Source of the DNA: Roseiarcus sp963794155
GTDB taxonomy: Bacteria > Pseudomonadota > Alphaproteobacteria > Rhizobiales > Beijerinckiaceae
Direction of reading: 5' to 3'
Length of the DNA: 64,000 bases
Assembly (NCBI GenBank): GCA_963794155.1
Contig: CAWCCX010000017.1
Coordinates: 248,001-312,000, forward strand
The notes under the pieces: generated by a model
Told to the model about the DNA's origin: nothing
Seen by the model: only the letters and a program-made list of their open reading frames with translations
Databases searched by the model: none
Made by a program: the position numbers and the translations under genes
Shown here: positions 52,524 through 60,656 of the stretch, piece after piece
Layout of the letters: every line of letters begins with the position of its first letter
How positions within the stretch are numbered: position 1 is the first letter of the stretch

Positions 52524-53024
52524 TCAACTGCTTCCGGGCGCGCCGCCGAGCACCGTGACGGCGCGGCGGTTCTGCGACCAGCAGGAAATGTCGTCGCAGG
52601 TCGCGACCGGCCGCTCCTTCCCATAGCTGATCGTCTTCATCCGCGACGCCGCGACGCCCTTGGCGGCGAGATAGTCGTGGACCGCCTGGGCGCGCCGCGC
52701 GCCGAGGGCGAAATTATATTCGCGCGTGCCGCGCTCGTCCGCATGGCCTTCGATGGTGAAGCTGTAACGGTTGTACTGATTGAGCCACGCTGCTTGCTTG
52801 TCGAGCGTCGCCTGGGCGGTCGAGGAGAGATCGGTCTGATCGGTGTCGAAGAACACGCGGTCGCCGACCGTCTGACTGAACTCCTGGATGCTGCCGGGGC
52901 CTGCCGCGCCATAGCCCGCTGCGAAGTTGTTGTCGGTGTTGTTGTGGGAGCACGCGCCAAGGCCCAAGCCGAGCGCGAGCACCGCCGCCAATGCGATCGA
53001 GCTCCGGGCCGTGTTCACGTCCAT
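52524..53024 (-). CDS. pal: Peptidoglycan-associated lipoprotein Pal
   Basis: 166 aa with a lipobox at LGACS (Cys25). The C-terminal OmpA-like domain binds peptidoglycan: RVFFDTDQTDLS, YSFTIEGHADERGTREYNFALG, ARRAQAVHDYL and MKTISYGKERP. Order here is pal-cpoB-tilS. tolB, usually just upstream, is not present in this window. A CtrA-like box lies 127 bases upstream of its start. Confidence 0.92.
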   Translation of the reverse strand: MDVNTARSSIALAAVLALGLGLGACSHNNTDNNFAAGYGAAGPGSIQEFSQTVGDRVFFDTDQTDLSSTAQATLDKQAAWLNQYNRYSFTIEGHADERGTREYNFALGARRAQAVHDYLAAKGVAASRMKTISYGKERPVATCDDISCWSQNRRAVTVLGGAPGSS

Positions 53025-53150
53025 GCTGCCACTCCTGACGACGTCTCGCTCGTCCGTGAGCGTGCCGCCCTAAGAGTTAATGCAAGGTTCCGATAAGCTT
53101 ACCGGCGCCTTGACACGTGAATACGAACGCCACGCAACCCTCGGGCAGCG

Positions 53151-53165
53151 TTAACATCGAATTAA
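53151..53165. promoter_or_regulatory. CtrA-like box upstream of pal
   Basis: TTAACATCGAATTAA is TTAA-N7-TTAA in the divergent interval between pal (start 53024, minus) and the membrane-protein gene (53260, plus). Either gene could be the target. Binding is inferred. Confidence 0.5.
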
Positions 53166-53259
53166 TGGCCATATTGCGGCGCAAAAGGCCTTGTGCTCGC
53201 CCAGGTTGATCGGCATTCTCACGCGCTTGTGAACACTGGTTATTGCGGATCGTCTTGAG

Positions 53260-53811
53260 ATGAAGCGCGTGAAGGTTAGGCGAACGGCGCTCCTGGCGCT
53301 GGCGATGGTCTTTCTGGCGGCCGCCTGGGTCTGGGACCTCTTCATTGCGGTGTGGCGGCTGCTGGTCAGCTTCATACCTTGGACGCGGTTCAAGCGTGCG
53401 TTTGCCGCGCTCGTCGACCGGCTGCCTGCGCCGCTTGTGCTCCTCATATTCCTGGTGCCGTTTCTGATCGTCGAGCCGCTCCTTGTGGTGGCCACGATCG
53501 CCGTCGCGATGGGCTACGTCGTCTCCGGAGCAATCGCCTGGATCGCGCTCAAGCTTCTGGCGGTCGGGCTCATTCCGGCCATTTTCGATTTGACCCAGCA
53601 CCGGCTGATGACCATGCCGTGGTTTGCGCGGTGCTACGACAAGGTGATGGCCTACCATCACTACGCCGACCAGATCGTCGCGCCCTATAAGCAAGCCGTA
53701 GCTGCGCTGACGCGGCAATGGCGGCGGCGCGCGAGCGTGGCGCTGCGGCGCCTGCCAGGCGCGCGCGGGGTCGCGGCGCACTACCAGGGCCTGCGCGCGC
53801 GCAAGGGTTGA
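53260..53811 (+). CDS. Hypothetical membrane protein
   Basis: 183 aa with about four hydrophobic segments (LLALAMVFLAAAWVWDLFIAV, APLVLLIFLVPFLIVEPLLVV, VVSGAIAWIALKLLAVGLIP). A conserved-looking tail WFARCYDKVMAYHHYADQIV follows. It has no catalytic motif that I recognise. It sits between pal and the thiamin operon. Confidence 0.65.
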   Translation: MKRVKVRRTALLALAMVFLAAAWVWDLFIAVWRLLVSFIPWTRFKRAFAALVDRLPAPLVLLIFLVPFLIVEPLLVVATIAVAMGYVVSGAIAWIALKLLAVGLIPAIFDLTQHRLMTMPWFARCYDKVMAYHHYADQIVAPYKQAVAALTRQWRRRASVALRRLPGARGVAAHYQGLRARKG

Positions 53812-53898
53812 CAAGCCGGCGTGTCAGCTGGCCTCGCCGTGGCGAGCGCATAGGGGCCTGGTTGACAGACCGCTCCGGCAGGCCCAGATTTGCCGCGC

Positions 53899-53983
53899 TC
53901 GAGGGGCGTCCCAAATCGGGGCTGAGACGGCGATCCGCCGAACCCTTTGAACCTGATCCGGGTCATGCCGGCGAAGGGACGTA
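53899..53983 (+). promoter_or_regulatory. TPP (THI-box) riboswitch
   Basis: The strand reads GAGGGGCGTCCC, then GGGGCTGAGACGGCGATC, ACCCTTTGAACCTGATCC and GGGTCATGCCGGCGAAGGGA. These are the conserved P2-P3 CUGAGA and P4-P5 ACCUGAUC...GGGUNAUGCC elements. It lies 66 bases before thiC, so thiamin pyrophosphate should repress the whole thiCOSGED unit. Confidence 0.93.
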
Positions 53984-54048
53984 GCGGCCGCGCCCCTCCG
54001 TTGGGTCCGCCAGTTCCCGCCGTCGGACTCATGCTCGAGGAGACGGCC

Positions 54049-55869
54049 ATGAACGAGATTCTCAAGTTTGCCGCGCCGCAGAGCGTCACCACGGGGCCAA
54101 TCATCGGCTCGCGCAAGGTTTACTCGACGCCCGAGGGGCGCGCGGACATCCGCGTCCCGCTCCGCGAAATTGCGCTCAGCGATCCGAGCGAGCCGCCGGT
54201 GAGGGTCTACGATCCGTCGGGACCCTATACGGAAACCGGAGCGCCGATCGATCTTGCCGAAGGTCTGCCGTCCGTGCGCGAGGCGTGGATCGCGGCGCGC
54301 GGCTTGGCCCCGGCGCAGCCGCGCGCGATCAAACCCGAGGACAACGGCAATGTGTCGGCTGACCATCTTGCCCCACTCTGCCCCGCGGCGCGCACATTGC
54401 GCGCGGGCAAGCGCGGTCAGCTCGTCACCCAGCTCGAATTTGCTCGCGCCGGAATCGTCACGGAAGAGATGATCTATGTCGCCCATCGTGAGAATCTCGC
54501 GCGCGAGGCGGCGGTCGCGGAGGCATCGGCCCGCCTCGCCGACGGCGAGAGCTTCGGCGCCGCCATTCCCGAGTTCGTGACGCCGGAATTCGTGCGCGAG
54601 GAGGTGGCCCGCGGGCGGGCGATCATCCCGGCCAACATCAACCACCTCGAACTCGAGCCGATGGCGATCGGCCGTAATTTTCTCGTCAAGGTCAACGCCA
54701 ACATCGGCAATTCGGCGGTGAGTTCCGGCGTTGCCGAGGAAGTCGAGAAGATGGTGTGGGCGATTCGCTGGGGCGCCGACACGGTCATGGACCTCTCGAC
54801 CGGCCGCAACATCCACAACATCCGCTCCTGGATTGTGCGTAACGCGCCGGTGCCGATCGGCACCGTGCCGATCTACCAGGCGCTGGAGAAGGTCGGCGGC
54901 GATCCGCTCAAGCTCGACTGGGAGGTGTTTAAGGACACGCTGATCGAGCAGGCCGAGCAGGGAGTCGACTATTTCACCATCCACGCCGGCGTGCGGCTTG
55001 CGCATGTGCCGCTGACCGCCAAGCGCGTGACCGGCATTGTCTCACGCGGCGGGTCGGTCATGGCTCGGTGGTGTCTGGCCGGCCACCGCGAGAGCTTCCT
55101 CTACGAGCGCTTCGGCGACATCTGCGACATCATGCGCGCCTTTGACGTTTCGTTTTCGCTCGGCGACGGCCTGCGTCCCGGCTCGATCGCCGACGCCAAC
55201 GACGCCGCGCAGTTCGCCGAGCTTGAGACGCTGGGCGAACTGACCACGGTCGCCTGGGACAAGGGCTGCCAGCTCATGATCGAAGGCCCTGGCCACGTGC
55301 CGATGCACAAGATCAAGGTCAACATGGAGAAGCAGCTAAAGGAGTGCGGCGAAGCGCCGTTCTATACCCTGGGGCCGCTGACTACCGACATCGCCCCCGG
55401 CTACGACCACATTACTTCCGCGATTGGGGCGGCGATGATCGGCTGGTACGGCACGGCGATGCTCTGCTACGTGACCCCGAAAGAGCATCTGGGTCTGCCC
55501 GACCGCGAGGACGTAAAGGCAGGCGTCATCGCCTATCGAATCGCGGCCCATGCCGCCGATCTCGCCAAGGGCCACCCGGCCGCACGCCTTCACGACGATG
55601 CGCTTTCGCGGGCCCGGTTCGACTTCCGCTGGGAGGACCAGTTCAACCTGTCGCTCGATCCCGACACCGCGCGCAAGTTCCACGATGAGACGCTGCCGAA
55701 GGACGGCCACAAGGTCGCGCATTTCTGCTCGATGTGCGGGCCGAAATTCTGCTCGATGCAGATCACCCAGGACTTGCGTAGGGAGGCCGAAGCAATGGCC
55801 GGCATGGCGGAAAAGTCGCGCGAGTTTATCGAGAAGGGCGGGGCGCTCTACGTCGATGCGGCGGAGTGA
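54049..55869 (+). CDS. thiC: Phosphomethylpyrimidine synthase ThiC
   Basis: 606 aa. The C-terminal Fe-S motif CSMCGPKFCSM and HAGV, FSLGDGLRPGS and EGPGHVPMHKI are diagnostic. It converts AIR to HMP-phosphate by radical SAM chemistry. ATG 54049 has GAGGAG upstream; the in-frame codons from 53947 lie inside the riboswitch and are not translated. First gene of the operon; the 3' end overlaps thiO. Confidence 0.95.
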   Translation: MNEILKFAAPQSVTTGPIIGSRKVYSTPEGRADIRVPLREIALSDPSEPPVRVYDPSGPYTETGAPIDLAEGLPSVREAWIAARGLAPAQPRAIKPEDNGNVSADHLAPLCPAARTLRAGKRGQLVTQLEFARAGIVTEEMIYVAHRENLAREAAVAEASARLADGESFGAAIPEFVTPEFVREEVARGRAIIPANINHLELEPMAIGRNFLVKVNANIGNSAVSSGVAEEVEKMVWAIRWGADTVMDLSTGRNIHNIRSWIVRNAPVPIGTVPIYQALEKVGGDPLKLDWEVFKDTLIEQAEQGVDYFTIHAGVRLAHVPLTAKRVTGIVSRGGSVMARWCLAGHRESFLYERFGDICDIMRAFDVSFSLGDGLRPGSIADANDAAQFAELETLGELTTVAWDKGCQLMIEGPGHVPMHKIKVNMEKQLKECGEAPFYTLGPLTTDIAPGYDHITSAIGAAMIGWYGTAMLCYVTPKEHLGLPDREDVKAGVIAYRIAAHAADLAKGHPAARLHDDALSRARFDFRWEDQFNLSLDPDTARKFHDETLPKDGHKVAHFCSMCGPKFCSMQITQDLRREAEAMAGMAEKSREFIEKGGALYVDAAE

Positions 55870-56845
55870 GAAAATTCGCGCGACCGTAGTCGGCGCCGGC
55901 GTTGTCGGCTTGACGACCGCGCTGACCCTCGCCGAGCGCGGCGCGACGGTGGCGCTCATCGAGCGGTCGTCCGAGCTCGGCGGCAACGCGTCGTGGCTTG
56001 CGGGCGGAATGCTGGCGCCGTTCTGCGAGGGGGAGAGCGCGCGGCCGGGCGTGGTCGCGCTTGGACAGGGCGCGATCGACTGGTGGGGGGCGCATGTTCC
56101 CGGCGTTGCGCGCGCCGGCACGCTGGTCGTCGCCCCGCCGCGCGACGTCGGCGAGATCGACCGTTTCGCCCACCGTACGCGTGGGCATGAGCGGGCGGAC
56201 GAGGCCCGGATCGCCGCGCTCGAACCCGATCTTGCCGGGCGCTTTCGCACGGGTCTTTTCTTCGCCGGCGAGGGTCATCTCGATCCACGCGCCGCGATGC
56301 GCGCGCTCGTCGACGCGCTCCGCCGCCATGGCGCGGAGCTGCGATTTGGCCAAGATGGCGAGGGGCTGGCGCCGGAGGCGGGATTGGTCGTCGATTGCCG
56401 GGGCTTTGCGGCGCGGGCCGAGCTCAGGCAATTGCGCGGCGTGCGCGGCGAGATGATCCGCGTGCGCACGCGCGAGGTCTCCCTTACTCGGACGGTCAGG
56501 CTTCTCCACCCGCGCATTCCCCTCTATGTCGTCCCGAGAGCGAGTTGCGAATTCATGATCGGCGCGACGATGATCGAAAGCGCGGAAAGGGGTGCGGTCA
56601 GCGTTCGCTCGGCGATCGAGATGCTAGGCGCCGCCTATGCGTTGCATCCGGCATTCGGGGAAGCCGAGATTCTCGAGATGAGCGCCGACGTGCGGCCAGC
56701 CTTCCCCGATAACGAGCCGCGCATCGAGGAGCGGGAAGGGCGCATTTTCGTCAACGGTTTCTATCGCCACGGGTTTTTGCTCGCCCCCGCATTCGCCGGC
56801 CGGACGGCGACGCTAGCGTTCGAGCGGGCGGGGGCGCTGGTATGA
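55856..56845 (+). CDS. thiO: Glycine oxidase ThiO
   Basis: 329 aa, FAD-dependent D-amino-acid/glycine oxidase. The FAD motif is VVGAGVVGLTTALTLAERGATVALIE; FVNGFYRHGFLLAPAFA lies at the C-terminus. It makes iminoglycine for thiazole synthesis. ATG overlaps the thiC end by 14 bases. Confidence 0.88.
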   Translation: MRRSEKIRATVVGAGVVGLTTALTLAERGATVALIERSSELGGNASWLAGGMLAPFCEGESARPGVVALGQGAIDWWGAHVPGVARAGTLVVAPPRDVGEIDRFAHRTRGHERADEARIAALEPDLAGRFRTGLFFAGEGHLDPRAAMRALVDALRRHGAELRFGQDGEGLAPEAGLVVDCRGFAARAELRQLRGVRGEMIRVRTREVSLTRTVRLLHPRIPLYVVPRASCEFMIGATMIESAERGAVSVRSAIEMLGAAYALHPAFGEAEILEMSADVRPAFPDNEPRIEEREGRIFVNGFYRHGFLLAPAFAGRTATLAFERAGALV

Positions 56846-57039
56846 CTGTGATCGTCAATGGCGAAGGGCGCGAGGTCGCCGCTACGACGCTCGCGGAGGC
56901 CTTGCAGGCGCTCGACTTCGGCGAGGCCAAGGTCGCGACCGCGCTGAATGGCGAGTTCGTGCCGGCGCGCGCGCGCGCCGCGACGATGCTGAAGGATGGC
57001 GACCGGATCGAAATACTCGCGCCTAGGCAGGGAGGGTAG
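56842..57039 (+). CDS. thiS: Sulfur carrier protein ThiS
   Basis: 65 aa, ubiquitin-like fold ending in GG (ILAPRQGG), the thiocarboxylated terminus. VIVNGEGREV and VATALNGEFVPA are family motifs. ATG overlaps thiO. The adenylating enzyme ThiF is not in this operon and must be supplied elsewhere (for example MoeB/ThiF). Confidence 0.92.
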   Translation: MTVIVNGEGREVAATTLAEALQALDFGEAKVATALNGEFVPARARAATMLKDGDRIEILAPRQGG

Positions 57040-57042
57040 GTC

Positions 57043-57850
57043 GTGACGCGCGAGGCCAAGGGCGGCCATTGCGAAGAGGACCTCACCCTTTACGGCGTGC
57101 GCTTACGCTCGCGGCTCATGCTGGGCACGTCGCAATATCCTTCGCCCGCGGTTCTCGCTGAAGCCGCGGGCGCGTCGGGCGCGGACGTGCTTACCGTTTC
57201 GCTGCGCCGCGAGTCCGCGCGGCTCAGGGAGGGGCAGGATTTCTGGCGGCTAGTCCGCGACATCGGCGTCCGCGTTCTGCCTAATACGGCGGGCTGCTAC
57301 AGCGTCAAAGAGGCGGTGACGACGGCTCAGATGGCGCGTGAAGTCTTCGCGACGACTTGGGTGAAGCTCGAAGTGATCGGCGAAGCGGACACGCTGCAGC
57401 CGGACGTGTTCGGCTTGGTGGAGGCGGCGAGAATCCTGTCCGCCGACGGATTCGAGGTGTTCCCGTATACGACCGAGGACCTGGTCGTCGCCGAGCAGCT
57501 GGTCGAAGCCGGGTGCAAGGTGCTGATGCCGTGGGGCGCGCCGATCGGCTCGGGCAAGGGGCTCAACAACGTGTTCGGCTTGAGGGCGCTGCGCGCCCAT
57601 TTCCCCGGCGTCCCGCTCATCGTGGATGCCGGCGTCGGGCTTGCCCTCGCACGCAGCGGCGGCGATGGAGCTCGGCTACGACGGGGTGCTGCTCAATACC
57701 GCGGTTGCCCAGGCACGCGATCCGGTCGCGATGGCCCGCGCCTTCGGCCAGGCGATCGAGGCGGGGCGCGCGGCCTTTCTCGCCGGCCCGATGCAGCCGC
57801 GCGACATGGCCGCGCCCTCGACGCCGGTGGTTGGCCGAGCCGTTCTGTGA
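57043..57850 (+). CDS. thiG: Thiazole synthase ThiG, interrupted by a one-base frameshift
   Basis: GTG 57043. The frame runs from LMLGTSQYPSPAVLAEAAGASGADVLTVSLRR to GAPIGSGKGL and FPGVPLIVDAGVGL. It then derails (ALARSGGDGA...). In the next frame from about 57636 the expected end follows: LPSHAAAAMELGYDGVLLNT through QPRDMAAPSTPVVGRAVL, stopping at 57850. Removing one G from GTCGGGCTTGCC restores the protein. Read literally, the first frame runs on into thiE, making a false ThiG-ThiE fusion. ThiG forms the thiazole phosphate from DXP, ThiS-COSH and iminoglycine. Confidence 0.88.
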
Positions 57851-58509
57851 TGAGCGCCTTTGCCGCCCTCACCCCCGATCCCTCTCCCCGAGGGAGAGGA
57901 GGGACAATCCTTGATCCCTTCTACCCGATCGTCGACAGCGCGGCGTGGGTCGCGAGGCTGGTCGGCGCGGGCGCGAGGCTCGTGCAATTGCGCGTCAAGG
58001 ATAAGGACGAGGCTTGGGTCGCGCGTGAAGCGCGCGAGGCGCTGGCAATCTGCGCCAAAACCGGAGGCGCGACGCTGGTCGTCAACGACCATTGGCGGGT
58101 CGCGATCGAAGAGGGCGCGCCTTGGGTCCATCTCGGGCAGGGCGATCTCGATCATGCCGACGTCGGCGCGATCCGCAAGGCCGGCGCGAAGCTTGGCGTC
58201 AGCACGCATGATGAGGGGGAGCTCAAGCGCGCGCTCGAGTTCAATCCGGATTATGTGGCGCTGGGGCCGATCTATCCGACGATTCTCAAGTCGATGGCCT
58301 TTGCGCCGCAGGGCCTGCCGCGCATCGGCGAGTGGAAGCGCCGCATCGGCGCAATCCCGCTGGTCGCGATCGGCGGACTCAATGTCGAGCGGGCAAAATT
58401 GTGCCTGGCGGCTGGCGCCGACGTCGTCTCGGTCGTCACCGACATCACGCTCAACGCCGACCCGGAGGCGCGCGCCCGCGAATGGATCGCGGCGACGCGT
58501 CGAGCGTGA
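57850..58509 (+). CDS. thiE: Thiamin-phosphate synthase ThiE
   Basis: 219 aa. TIM barrel motifs are LVQLRVKDKDEAW, LVVNDHWRVAIEEGAPWVHLGQGDLD, VALGPIYPTILKS and VAIGGLNVERAKLCLAAGADVVSVVTDI. It joins HMP-PP and thiazole phosphate. The N-terminus MSAFAALTPDPSPRGRGGTI is not family sequence but encodes a palindromic repeat. The ATG overlaps the thiG stop (TGATG). Confidence 0.88.
   Translation: MSAFAALTPDPSPRGRGGTILDPFYPIVDSAAWVARLVGAGARLVQLRVKDKDEAWVAREAREALAICAKTGGATLVVNDHWRVAIEEGAPWVHLGQGDLDHADVGAIRKAGAKLGVSTHDEGELKRALEFNPDYVALGPIYPTILKSMAFAPQGLPRIGEWKRRIGAIPLVAIGGLNVERAKLCLAAGADVVSVVTDITLNADPEARAREWIAATRRA
57866..57904. repeat. Palindromic repeat inside thiE
   Basis: CCTCTCCC (57881-57888) and GGGAGAGG (57892-57899) are the arms, with the common flank CCCTCACCCCCGATC. 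It belongs to the CTCACCCC...CCTCTCCC...GGGAGAGG class of dispersed repeats. Translated in frame as LTPDPSPRGRG. Confidence 0.75.
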
Positions 58510-59351
58510 ATTGCAAGGCGCCAATCGTCTTGACCATCGCCGGCTCGGATTCGGGCGGCGGCGCTGGGGTTCAGGCCGACCTCAAGACCTTCGCGGCGCT
58601 CGGCGTCTACGGCGCGAGCGTGGTCGCCGCGCTCACCGCCCAAAACACCCTTGGCGTGCGGGCGATCCATTATCCGCCGCCTGCGATCATCGCGGCGCAG
58701 ATCGAAGCTGTGGCGGAAGACTTCACCGTCGCGGCGGTCAAGATCGGCATGCTAGGAACCGCGGAGATTGTCCGCGCAGTGGCGGCGAGGTTGCGCCCGC
58801 TCTCACCCCGACCCTCTCCTGCAAGCGGGAGAAGGGGGAGAGCCTTCATCATCCTCGACCCCGTGATGATCGCGTCGTCAGGCGATCCCCTGAGCGGGAC
58901 GGGTTTCATTCAGGCGATCCGCGAAGAGCTGTTGCCGCTCGTCGATTGCCTGACCCCCAATGTCGCCGAGGCCGCCGCGCTGCTCGGCGAAAAGCTCGCC
59001 AGAGACGAAGCCGACATGGAGCGCCAGGGCGCGGCGTTGCTGACGCTCGGACCGTGCGCGGCGCTGATGAAGGGGGGTCATCTCGACGGCGACGAGGCGG
59101 TCGATCTCCTCGTGACGCCGCGAGATGTTCGCCGCTACGCCGCGCCTCGCGTAGCTTCGCGCAATCTGCATGGGACCGGCTGCACGCTGTCGAGCGCCAT
59201 TGCCGCCAATGTCGTGCTCGGGATGGCGTTGCCGGAGGCGGTGGCGGAGGCCAAGAGGTTCGTCGGTGAAGCGATCGAGAGAGGTCGCCGGGTCAAGCTC
59301 GGTGCAGGAAACGGCCCGCTCATCCAGGCGGAGCTGCGCTGCGAGCGCTGA
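58506..59351 (+). CDS. thiD: Hydroxymethylpyrimidine kinase/phosphomethylpyrimidine kinase ThiD
   Basis: 281 aa from GTG 58506, overlapping the thiE stop (GTGA). Motifs: IVLTIAGSDSGGGAGVQADLKTF, LTAQNTLGV, KIGMLGT, LDPVMIASSGDPL, CLTPNVAEAAALLG, ALMKGGHLDG and LHGTGCTLSSAIAANV (the catalytic GTGC). About 17 extra residues (PLSPRPSPASGRRGRAF) sit between the KIGMLGT strand and LDPVM, from an inserted repeat. Confidence 0.9.
   Translation: MNCKAPIVLTIAGSDSGGGAGVQADLKTFAALGVYGASVVAALTAQNTLGVRAIHYPPPAIIAAQIEAVAEDFTVAAVKIGMLGTAEIVRAVAARLRPLSPRPSPASGRRGRAFIILDPVMIASSGDPLSGTGFIQAIREELLPLVDCLTPNVAEAAALLGEKLARDEADMERQGAALLTLGPCAALMKGGHLDGDEAVDLLVTPRDVRRYAAPRVASRNLHGTGCTLSSAIAANVVLGMALPEAVAEAKRFVGEAIERGRRVKLGAGNGPLIQAELRCER
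58799..58842. repeat. Palindromic repeat inside thiD
   Basis: CTCACCCCGACCCTCTCC, then the loop TGCAAGC, then GGGAGAAGGGGGAGAG. Same repeat class as the one in thiE. Its length keeps thiD in frame and adds LSPRPSPASGRRGRA to a surface loop. Confidence 0.75.
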
Positions 59352-59418
59352 TTTTCAGGCAGAGGCTCCGTCCTTGCACTAAGATGAGCCAATTCTGGCG
59401 CGGAGGGGCCGGGCCGCC

Positions 59419-60586
59419 ATGAGCAGCAACTTTTACGAGTTCGATCCCGATTTTCGATGAATTCGCCGAAGCCGTGAGGCCCGAGAGCTATCGTCCGCTA
59501 CCGGACGACTGGGTGGTCGGTTTCTCCGATGTCATTGGCTCGACTCAGGCGGTCGCTCAAGGCCGCTACAAGGCGGTCAACATGGTGGGGGCCGGCGCGA
59601 TCGCCGCGGTGGCCAATGCGCTCGCGCGGCGGCCGTTTCCGTTCGTGTTCGGCGGCGACGGGGCAAGCTTCGCGGTATCCGCGTCCGACGCGCCGGCGGC
59701 AGCTGCCGCGCTCGCCGCGATGGCTAATTTCTCGCATGACGAATTCCAGCTCGATTTGCGCGTCGCTACGATTCCGGTGCGGGGGATCCGAACGGCTGGA
59801 CGCGACGTGAGGGTCGCCCGGTACGGCGCAACGCCGCAATGCGTCTACGCTATGTTCACCGGGGGCGGCCTCGCCTGGTTCGAGGCTGAGGCCAAGCGCG
59901 GAGGATACGCGCTCTCGCCTTCGGCGCCGGGAGCAAAGCCCGATCTCTCCGGTCTGTCCTGCCGCTGGGGCGTCGCGCCGGCGAAGCAGGGTGTCATTTT
60001 GTCGTTAATCGTTGCGCCGCGCGGAGACGATCCGCGTTTCGGGGCCCTCGTTGACGAGGTCGTGCGCATGGCGCACGAAGCGCCGCTCGACGGCCGGCCG
60101 ATTACGCTCGCGAGCCTCGGCATCGCCGATCCAATGAAGGCGATTGCGCTCGAAGCTTCCGTGAACGCCGCCTCCAGCGTGTCTCGCGCGCGAGCGCGCT
60201 TCTCGGCCGCGGCCAACTATCTCCTGGGCGTCACGTTCCACAAGCTCAAGCTCAAGGCCGGCGGCTTCGACGCTACGCTCTACGCCAGCGACGTCGCCGC
60301 CAATGCCGATTTTCGTAAGTTTGACGACGGGCTGCGCATGACACTCGACTGCTCGCCTGCGTTCGCCGATGCGCTCGAGGCGCGGCTCGCTGCGGCGGAG
60401 GACTTCGCCAGCTGGGGCGCGTTCCGGCAGGAGGCGGCGCAGCTGACGTGCTTCGTTCCCTCGATCACCGAGCGCGGCCACGTCCATTTTGTCGACGGCG
60501 CAGGCGGCGGCTACACCATGGCCGCCAAGGCGATGAAAGCGCGGTTCGGCGGCGGGGCGACGGCCGCGCCGGCGACGGCGGCCTGA
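59419..60586 (+). CDS. DUF3095 family protein, frameshifted near its start
   Basis: From GTG 59474 a 370-residue frame reads RPESYRPLPDDWVVGFSDVIGST through to KAMKARFGG. DUF3095 proteins normally begin with an FY..LP.F..F pattern. This appears one frame over, at ATG 59419 (MSSNFYEFDPDF), and would continue DEFAEAVRPES if one C near 59457 were removed. VVGFSDVIGSTQ and FVFGGDGASFAV look like a class III nucleotidyl cyclase-like fold, consistent with DUF3095. No function is established. Confidence 0.72.
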
Positions 60587-60656
60587 TCCCGTCGCGCCCG
60601 TGGATATGCCGGACCCGGCCCTGCGCTCAGCGCGCGGATTTGCTAGGCTTAGGTCG

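Noticed and set aside
57043..58509. An apparent ThiG-ThiE fusion protein
   Set aside because: The ThiG half derails before its last 70 residues, which are intact in the next frame and end right at the ThiE start. A one-base insertion creates the illusion of a fusion.
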